Source: Alphaproteobacteria bacterium
GTDB taxonomy: Bacteria; Pseudomonadota; Alphaproteobacteria; Caulobacterales; Aquidulcibacteraceae
Assembly: GCA_026400735.1 (NCBI GenBank)
Contig: JAPLOL010000078.1
Span: 1-64,000, forward strand
DNA: 64,000 nucleotides
Direction: 5' to 3'
The translations under genes and the position numbers were made by a program. Of the stretch, positions 58,053-64,000 are shown piece by piece (position 1 is the stretch's first letter; the number at the start of each line of letters is the position of its first letter). Under the pieces are notes generated by a model. That model saw only the letters and a program-made list of their open reading frames with translations. It did no database searches and was not told the DNA's origin.

Positions 58053-59873
58053 ATGACGCCCCGTTCTCAATCCCGCCGTTCCCGGCTTTCGAAACTGCTG
58101 CTCAGTGTAGCGCCGGCCTTAATGTTGGCCGCGGCTATGCCTGCCGATGCGCGCGGCGCGGGAGGCGATTTCCGAACCTGCCAGCGCCAGGACGCTCGCC
58201 ACCTTCAACGCGCGATCGATGCGTGCGGCGCTGTTGTCGAAAATGATCGCGCCACGGTTGCGCAGGTTCAAGGCGCGCTGATCTCGCGCGCCAACATGCT
58301 GATCAGCCGCAACGATTTGAACGGCGCCGCCGGCGATCTCGAGCAAGCCCAACGCATGGGCGCCGATGATCCCACGACTTTGGTAGCGCTCGGTCGCGTA
58401 CGCGCGCGCCTCAACGACCCTGACGGCGCTCTCGACGCATTCCAAAACGCCTCTGCGAACGCCACCGGCCAAGACGTAGTTGCCAACTTCGAAGCTCAAA
58501 TGGCCACCGGAGCCATCGAACTGGAACGGCGTCAGTGGGCTCAGGCGATTGCCAGTTATTCTCGCGCATTCGCCGTCACATCAAGTGATGGTCGTAAGGC
58601 TCGCGCGCTCGTAGGGCTTGGCCACGCCTACCTTGGCGCAGGCGATACGAGCCAAGCAATCGGCAACTACGAAGACGCCGTTCAATTGAACCCAAACTCC
58701 ATTGATGCGTTACTGGCGCTTGGCGATGTGCAAAGCTCTCTTGTCACGACCAATCGCCGCGCATTCCAGGACGCCGACGCCTACTACAGCGAGGCGATTT
58801 CGAAGATCGGGCCAGAAGCGACTGATGCCACCCAGCGGCGCCTGCTCGCACGCGCACTTTCTGGCCGCGGTGGCCTCTACATTCAGCGCTATCTGCGCAC
58901 ACGCACCGATGATCCAAACCGCGCGGCGGATTTCGAAGCCGCACGGAGCGACTTTCAGGACGCCGTCGAGGCTGATGTTCAGAACGTCGATGCGTTAGTC
59001 GGCCGCGCAAAGGTCTATGAGCAGAATGCTGCGACACGCATGCGTGCGGTGGCGGATCTGGATCGCGCTATTCGCATCGCGCCAGACAACGGCGAGATCT
59101 ATCGCGCGCGCGGCGACCTTTATGCGCTGATCGGTGATCAGGAGCGCGCCATGCGCGATTATGACGACGCACTACAGCGCGGCGGTGATCAATCATACCG
59201 CACCTACTTCCAGCGCGGCGTCATCTACATCAACGCCAACGACTTCGTCCGCGCAGATCAAAGTTTCGCGCAAGCCGCGGCGCTCGCCCGCCACGGCCCA
59301 CTGCCCGCGGACTTGGATTCTAACACCGCTCTGGCCGAAGCGCTTTTCATGCGCAGCCGTGCGCAATGGAATCTCATCGATAGCCCCGGCTTGATTGCAC
59401 AGGATGTGGCGCAAAACGCCCGCAACCTTGCCGACGAGGCGGCCGCCTATCGCCCGCACCAAGCTCGCTATGAAGCTGGACGCTGTCTCACGCGTCTCGT
59501 CGCCGGGGGCGAATGGGGCGTGGCCGAAACAGCTTGTCGCGAAGCGATTCGTCTTGCTCGCGAGAGCAATGACACGAACGAACTCAGCGACGCCTACGGC
59601 GCCATGGGCATGCTGCAGCTCCGCTGGGCTCTCGCCGGCGCGCCAAACGGCGCAATCGAAGCGACCCATCTGCAATACGCGGTCGATGCCTTCGGAGACG
59701 CTGCTGAGCAAAATACCTCAGGCGCTGCACTGTATCGCTACGGCGAAGCTGTCGCGCTGCAGTGCCTAGGTCGCCAGATCGAAGGTGGTCGGTTGATGCA
59801 GCAAGCGCTGCAAGCCGATCGCTCTGTCGAAGCGCGTTTCCTCGCGCACCGCATTCGCCACTGCCAGGCCTAA
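58053..59873 (+). CDS. Secreted TPR-repeat protein
   Basis: Signal peptide MTPRSQSRRSRLSKLLLSVAPALMLAAAMPADA; repeated TPR motifs (ALVGLGHAYLGAGDTSQAIGNYEDAVQLNPNS; AEIYRARGDLYALIGDQERAMRDYDDALQ-like). Confidence 0.85.
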   Translation: MTPRSQSRRSRLSKLLLSVAPALMLAAAMPADARGAGGDFRTCQRQDARHLQRAIDACGAVVENDRATVAQVQGALISRANMLISRNDLNGAAGDLEQAQRMGADDPTTLVALGRVRARLNDPDGALDAFQNASANATGQDVVANFEAQMATGAIELERRQWAQAIASYSRAFAVTSSDGRKARALVGLGHAYLGAGDTSQAIGNYEDAVQLNPNSIDALLALGDVQSSLVTTNRRAFQDADAYYSEAISKIGPEATDATQRRLLARALSGRGGLYIQRYLRTRTDDPNRAADFEAARSDFQDAVEADVQNVDALVGRAKVYEQNAATRMRAVADLDRAIRIAPDNGEIYRARGDLYALIGDQERAMRDYDDALQRGGDQSYRTYFQRGVIYINANDFVRADQSFAQAAALARHGPLPADLDSNTALAEALFMRSRAQWNLIDSPGLIAQDVAQNARNLADEAAAYRPHQARYEAGRCLTRLVAGGEWGVAETACREAIRLARESNDTNELSDAYGAMGMLQLRWALAGAPNGAIEATHLQYAVDAFGDAAEQNTSGAALYRYGEAVALQCLGRQIEGGRLMQQALQADRSVEARFLAHRIRHCQA

Positions 59874-59885
59874 TTGGAGGACGTT

Positions 59886-60824
59886 ATGGCAAGGCCATCT
59901 AAACACGCCGATCCTGCAACAGAAAAGAACTGGGTGTTCGTTGCCGTTCCGGTTCTGGACGTCGATGTCTCTATCATCGCCGCACCCGGTCACGTCGATC
60001 TGGTCCGCGGCCCCAAACGAGACGACGCCATTCGCGTCATCGTCGAGCGTTGCGGTGCGATGTTCGCCGAGGAAATCAGCGGGCGCGTCGAGCACGTGCG
60101 CCACAGCAACTTCAATCACCACGGTATGGCCGTTCACATGGTCATCACCGCGCGTGAATCGGAGAATCTCGACGATATCGTCGAGCGCGATCTCGGCGCG
60201 TTGGAACGCGCACTCGAAGCCAATCTTCAATCTCTCTTTGGATGGGAGCAAGCAGCCGTGTCAGTTCAAATCGATCCGAACCCCGCTCAAGACGTCCGGC
60301 GCGGACGCCGCGCCCAACCACGCACTGGCCACGCCGACGACATCAATGTCTGGCAACCAGGTGGCGGCAGCAACGCCATCGCTCCGGTGATCGTCACCGT
60401 GCCAACCGCAGGCAGTGGCGGCGGCGGTGGTGGTGGCGATGATGACGATCATCGCCAACGCTCACGCACAGTGGTGCGCCAAGGGTCAAACGCACTCGCC
60501 GGGTTGTTCGGCGCTTTGCTCGCGATTGGCGTCGCGATCTTGATTGGGGTCGTCGTCGGCCCCCTCACCGAGCAGATCGGCAATCTCTACCAAGATCGGC
60601 AATTCGTAGCCGAGCGGCACGCGAGTGAAATCCGCGTGCGCGATCAAGAAATCCGTTCGCTCCGGGGAGAAAATGGCCGTCTGAACAACACCGTGCAACG
60701 TCTGGCGTCCCGTCGCGGCCAACCCGCCATGCGTTCTGATCAACCAACGCGCGCGCTGCGGGACACAGACTCGCTGAGTCCGCTCGCCACGCCACCGCCA
60801 GCAACGGCCGCCGGCGAACCGTAA
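59886..60824 (+). CDS. Hypothetical membrane protein: N-terminal paralogous domain + Gly linker + TM + coiled coil
   Basis: HSNFNHHGMAVHMVI...LQSLFGWEQAAVSVQ; GSGGGGGGGDDDD linker; TM AGLFGALLAIGVAILIGVVVG. Confidence 0.7.
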   Translation: MARPSKHADPATEKNWVFVAVPVLDVDVSIIAAPGHVDLVRGPKRDDAIRVIVERCGAMFAEEISGRVEHVRHSNFNHHGMAVHMVITARESENLDDIVERDLGALERALEANLQSLFGWEQAAVSVQIDPNPAQDVRRGRRAQPRTGHADDINVWQPGGGSNAIAPVIVTVPTAGSGGGGGGGDDDDHRQRSRTVVRQGSNALAGLFGALLAIGVAILIGVVVGPLTEQIGNLYQDRQFVAERHASEIRVRDQEIRSLRGENGRLNNTVQRLASRRGQPAMRSDQPTRALRDTDSLSPLATPPPATAAGEP

Positions 60825-60849
60825 CTTCCCAAGAGAAACGTCTCCTCCC

Positions 60850-60873
60850 TGCGGGCTGCCCCAGCAGCCCGCA
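60850..60873. terminator. Bidirectional hairpin terminator between convergent genes
   Basis: TGCGGGCTGC-CCCA-GCAGCCCGCA followed by CCCCTTTT. Confidence 0.75.
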
Positions 60874-60939
60874 CCCCTTTTGGGACAACGATTTTCTCAA
60901 CGCTGGCAAATGAAGACGCCCCGCGCCTCCTCGTATCCG

Positions 60940-63900
60940 TTAGATCAGACCCCACTCAACGGGCACGACTGCGACCACGGCTTGGCTCTCCAGGACAAAG
61001 CCGTTCATGGTCCAAAGCGCCACCGTGCCATCGGTGTTGTGCCAAAGGATGTCATCACGCCCGTCGCCGTTGTAGTCGCCAACGTTCGCGATGCTCCACG
61101 AGAGCGGCGCTCCGCCGACCATCTGCACACCGAGCGTCGCGTTGCCGTTCATCCGCCACATGGCGAGACCGCCGTCGCTTGTGTTTCGGAAAAGAATGTC
61201 AGCGCGCCCGTCACCGTCGAAATCACCCACGCCCTGGATCTGCCAATTGGTCGGCGCCGACCCAATGATCGCCGCGCTCGTCTGCGTGGCTCCATCGGTC
61301 GTCCAGCGCGCGACTGTTCCGTCGGTGTTTCGCAACAAGATATCGTCACGTCCATCGCCATCGAAATCGGCGATGCCCGCGATATTCCACGCAGCAGGCG
61401 CGGCTGAGACAATCGCTTGGTTTGCAATCGTGTTGCCGTTCATCAACCAGACAGCCACGGCGCCATCGTTACTGTCGCGCCAGACGAAATCGTCCCTGCC
61501 ATCGAAGTTAAAATCGCCGACACCTTGGAATTGCCAATTGCTCGGCACGCCGGTGATGATTGAAGCGGCCGTACCTGCACCATCAGCCCACACTGCGACC
61601 GCTGTGGTGGTGGTGTTGCGCCAAATAATATCATCACGGCCATCGCCGGAGAAATCACCCGTGCCGAGAATGCTCCACTCACCCGGCGCACCACCGGCGA
61701 TGTAAGCATTTGTCTGCGTCGCGCCCGACAGCTGCCATACGGCTACGGCGCCAGTATTGGCATTCCGCCACAGCAAGTCTGACGTGCCGTCACCTGTGAA
61801 CGTACGAAACGCATTGTCCAGCGCCACGTTGCGATCGGCGAACTGCAACAGTTCGACGCTGGTCAGCGTGTCAATACCCTGGCCAGCAATCGTCACTGAC
61901 CAAGTTCCATCCGGACGACGGCTCCAAGACGCACCGGTCGACGCGACATCGAACTGCGCAACATCGCGGCCGAGGCCACCGTTCAAGATGTCGCTGTTCA
62001 GACCGCCAACTAAAAGATCGTTGCCGTCGCCGCCTAAAAGTTCGTCCTGGCCAGCAAAGCCAACCAGCGTGTCATCGCCTGCCATGCCTTCCAGGCGATC
62101 CGCAGCGTCGCGACCTGAGAAGAAATTGTTCGCTGCATTGCCAATCGCACTGCCTACATTGATCGCATTCTCAATGTTGCTGAGCGTAAAGTTCGAACCA
62201 ACATACGTGCCGACGCCAGCGGTGAGATTCACCGACCCGCTGTCGGTGAATTCAATCGTGTCGACGCCAGCGCCGCCATTGATGTTGTCATCGCCCTGGG
62301 TCGCAACAAACCAATTGTCCGCGCCATCGCCAACAATCACATCGGCAAAAGTCGTTCCAACGACACGTTCGAAACCGCTAATTGTATCAACGCCTGCAAC
62401 GCCGCCGCCCGTCGCGACACCAAGCGCCAAGTTGATGCTTATGGCCCCGGTCGATGATGTGAAATCGATCGTGTCAAACCCATTGCCGCCCGCGTAAATG
62501 TTAGATTCTGCGCCGGCGAGCGTTTGCCGGCGGGCCAGAACGCGATCATCTCCATCGCCGGCATCAATTTGATCGTCGCCACCTTGACCGTTGATGATGT
62601 CGTCACCGCCGCCGGCGGAAATGACGTTGGCCAACGCATTGCCGATAATCGTGTTGGCGAACGCATTGCCGATGCCGTTTAAACCCGCGCCGACAATGTT
62701 CAGATTGTCGAGCCCGTCTGAAAGGGTGAACGACGCCAACGACGAGTCTACTGTGTCAATCCCTTCGCCAACGGCCTCGACGATCGTGTCGCCAGCATCG
62801 TCAACGAAGTAGCGATCGTTGCCCAGTCCGCCGGTCATCGCGTCTGCGCCAGCACCACCGTCAAGACGATCGGCGCCACCGCCGCCGTTGAGCGCGTCTG
62901 CGCCCGCGCCGCCGTCCAAAACGTCGTCGCCCGCGCCGCCAAGCAACGTGTCGATGCCTTCCGCGCCGCTGATTGTGTCATTGCCGTCGTTGCCGGTAAG
63001 CACATTGGCCGCGGCATTGCCGATAAGCGTGTCGTTCCCCACGCCGCCTGTCGCATTCTCGATCACGACGCCATTGGCGATCGTTACGCCGCCATAGATG
63101 TTCTGAGCGTACCCGTAGGACGGAAATCCACCGGCGCCGTTGCCCTGCAGCGTTGCGGCGCGCAGATCGATGTAGGCAGCACCGTTCGGATCCGCCGCGA
63201 TCGTATCAACGCCGCCTGTGTCCCAGATCGAAAGATAATACGGATTAACAGGGTTTGATCCGCTCAGCGCGTAGGTGGTGTCACCGCTATTGCGGTTCGC
63301 ATCGGCGCCGTAGAGGCGCTGTAAGAACGCGATGTCGAGCGCCATCGGCGTTGCGCTGAATCCGTAATTATTGCTCGGCGTCGCTGGCCACAGACCATTC
63401 GGTCCAACCCAACCATCGTTGTAGGACATGATTGTGAAAATCTGCTGGTTCAGACCGTAGAGGCCATACGAACCGAACGGACTGAGCACGCCCTGCATGA
63501 CTTGGTTGTCGCCGCCATCATAGTGCGGGTGATCCAAACCCAGCCCGTGCAGCGCTTCGTGGATGACGACCGAAAAGCCAAGCCCGCCCGGTGCGAGCCC
63601 AGTTGCCGTCCAACCTGGGGCGCCTTGACTGAACACGATGTAAGCGCTGTCCACCGCCGTATAGGTCACGCCGAGAACGCCGACATCCAAAGTGTCGAGC
63701 GACAAAATGAAGTCAGCCTGAGATAGCGTGCTCGTGGTCGTAAACGTGAGATTCGTGACGTCCGCAATTGTCTGCAGCGCCGTCATCACTGCATTCTGCT
63801 CTGCGGCCGTGAAGCTTCGTAGCGCCGGCCCTTCTGGGCCCAAATTTTGCCCAGTGGTCGCGAAGTACACAAAGATGTTCGAGGTACTGAAGGTGAAGCC

Positions 63901-64000
63901 TAAATCGAGTGTATCCAAAGGATCTTGAGGCGCGCCCGTTGCGGCCGAAATCGTGTAAGCGCCGATCTCGCCAAGCGCGTACGCGCGCGCCGAAAGGTAA
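60940..64000 (-). CDS. Serralysin-like M10 metalloprotease with RTX repeats and C-terminal FG-GAP/VCBS repeats (N-terminus beyond right edge)
   Basis: HEALHGLGLDHP zinc motif, IMSYND Met-turn, GNDGNDTISGAEGIDTLLGGAGDDVLDGGAGAD RTX nonapeptides, six GDFDGDGRDDILxRN repeats; frame remains open to 64000 (...YLSARAYALGEIGAYTISAATGAPQDPLDTLDLGF). Confidence 0.92.
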   Translation of the reverse strand, partial: YLSARAYALGEIGAYTISAATGAPQDPLDTLDLGFTFSTSNIFVYFATTGQNLGPEGPALRSFTAAEQNAVMTALQTIADVTNLTFTTTSTLSQADFILSLDTLDVGVLGVTYTAVDSAYIVFSQGAPGWTATGLAPGGLGFSVVIHEALHGLGLDHPHYDGGDNQVMQGVLSPFGSYGLYGLNQQIFTIMSYNDGWVGPNGLWPATPSNNYGFSATPMALDIAFLQRLYGADANRNSGDTTYALSGSNPVNPYYLSIWDTGGVDTIAADPNGAAYIDLRAATLQGNGAGGFPSYGYAQNIYGGVTIANGVVIENATGGVGNDTLIGNAAANVLTGNDGNDTISGAEGIDTLLGGAGDDVLDGGAGADALNGGGGADRLDGGAGADAMTGGLGNDRYFVDDAGDTIVEAVGEGIDTVDSSLASFTLSDGLDNLNIVGAGLNGIGNAFANTIIGNALANVISAGGGDDIINGQGGDDQIDAGDGDDRVLARRQTLAGAESNIYAGGNGFDTIDFTSSTGAISINLALGVATGGGVAGVDTISGFERVVGTTFADVIVGDGADNWFVATQGDDNINGGAGVDTIEFTDSGSVNLTAGVGTYVGSNFTLSNIENAINVGSAIGNAANNFFSGRDAADRLEGMAGDDTLVGFAGQDELLGGDGNDLLVGGLNSDILNGGLGRDVAQFDVASTGASWSRRPDGTWSVTIAGQGIDTLTSVELLQFADRNVALDNAFRTFTGDGTSDLLWRNANTGAVAVWQLSGATQTNAYIAGGAPGEWSILGTGDFSGDGRDDIIWRNTTTTAVAVWADGAGTAASIITGVPSNWQFQGVGDFNFDGRDDFVWRDSNDGAVAVWLMNGNTIANQAIVSAAPAAWNIAGIADFDGDGRDDILLRNTDGTVARWTTDGATQTSAAIIGSAPTNWQIQGVGDFDGDGRADILFRNTSDGGLAMWRMNGNATLGVQMVGGAPLSWSIANVGDYNGDGRDDILWHNTDGTVALWTMNGFVLESQAVVAVVPVEWGLI

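Overview
Alphaproteobacterial chromosomal window (high GC; gene content resembles Caulobacterales/Hyphomonadaceae-type lineages, which is an inference). From left to right: (1) ~0.001-18.9 kb, an O-antigen/surface-polysaccharide locus: rmlABCD, heptose kinase HddA, Wzm/Wzt ABC exporter, an unusual nucleotidyltransferase-HAD phosphatase-AGE fusion, glycosyltransferases, O-antigen polymerase/ligase, sugar dehydrogenase, epimerase, ManC. It is interrupted by a RAYT/REP element and a frameshifted DUF2793 phage-type gene. (2) 19-29 kb: TsdA-like dihaem cytochrome with a DsrE-like protein, pentose-phosphate enzymes (transketolase, transaldolase, 6-phosphogluconolactonase), GalU and more glycosyl-transfer genes. 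(3) 28.8-32.9 kb: RND efflux pair. (4) 33-39 kb: a ~48-copy decapeptide-repeat protein, a large HExxH membrane/secreted protein and a PrsW-type protease. (5) 39.1-47.7 kb: a tightly coupled, apparently uncharacterised biosynthetic cluster (KAS III, SDR, MBL hydrolase, ATP-grasp, GNAT-like, Rieske oxygenase, adenylate-forming ligase, MFS exporter). (6) 47.8-55.4 kb: the most exciting region, a candidate split-borosin RiPP cluster. It has a discrete OphMA/SonM-like alpha-N-methyltransferase, a cyclase/NB-ARC/TPR regulator, and a flavin amine oxidase whose C-terminal ~74 aa look like a borosin precursor (binding domain plus short hydrophobic core), possibly also translated separately from an internal ATG. 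(7) 55.5-64 kb: regulators, a highly structured leader, TPR protein, a pair of paralogous small-domain proteins, and a serralysin-like M10/RTX/FG-GAP protease running off the right edge. No rRNA, tRNA or CRISPR was recognised. All family calls are from reading the protein sequences by eye; no database search was run.
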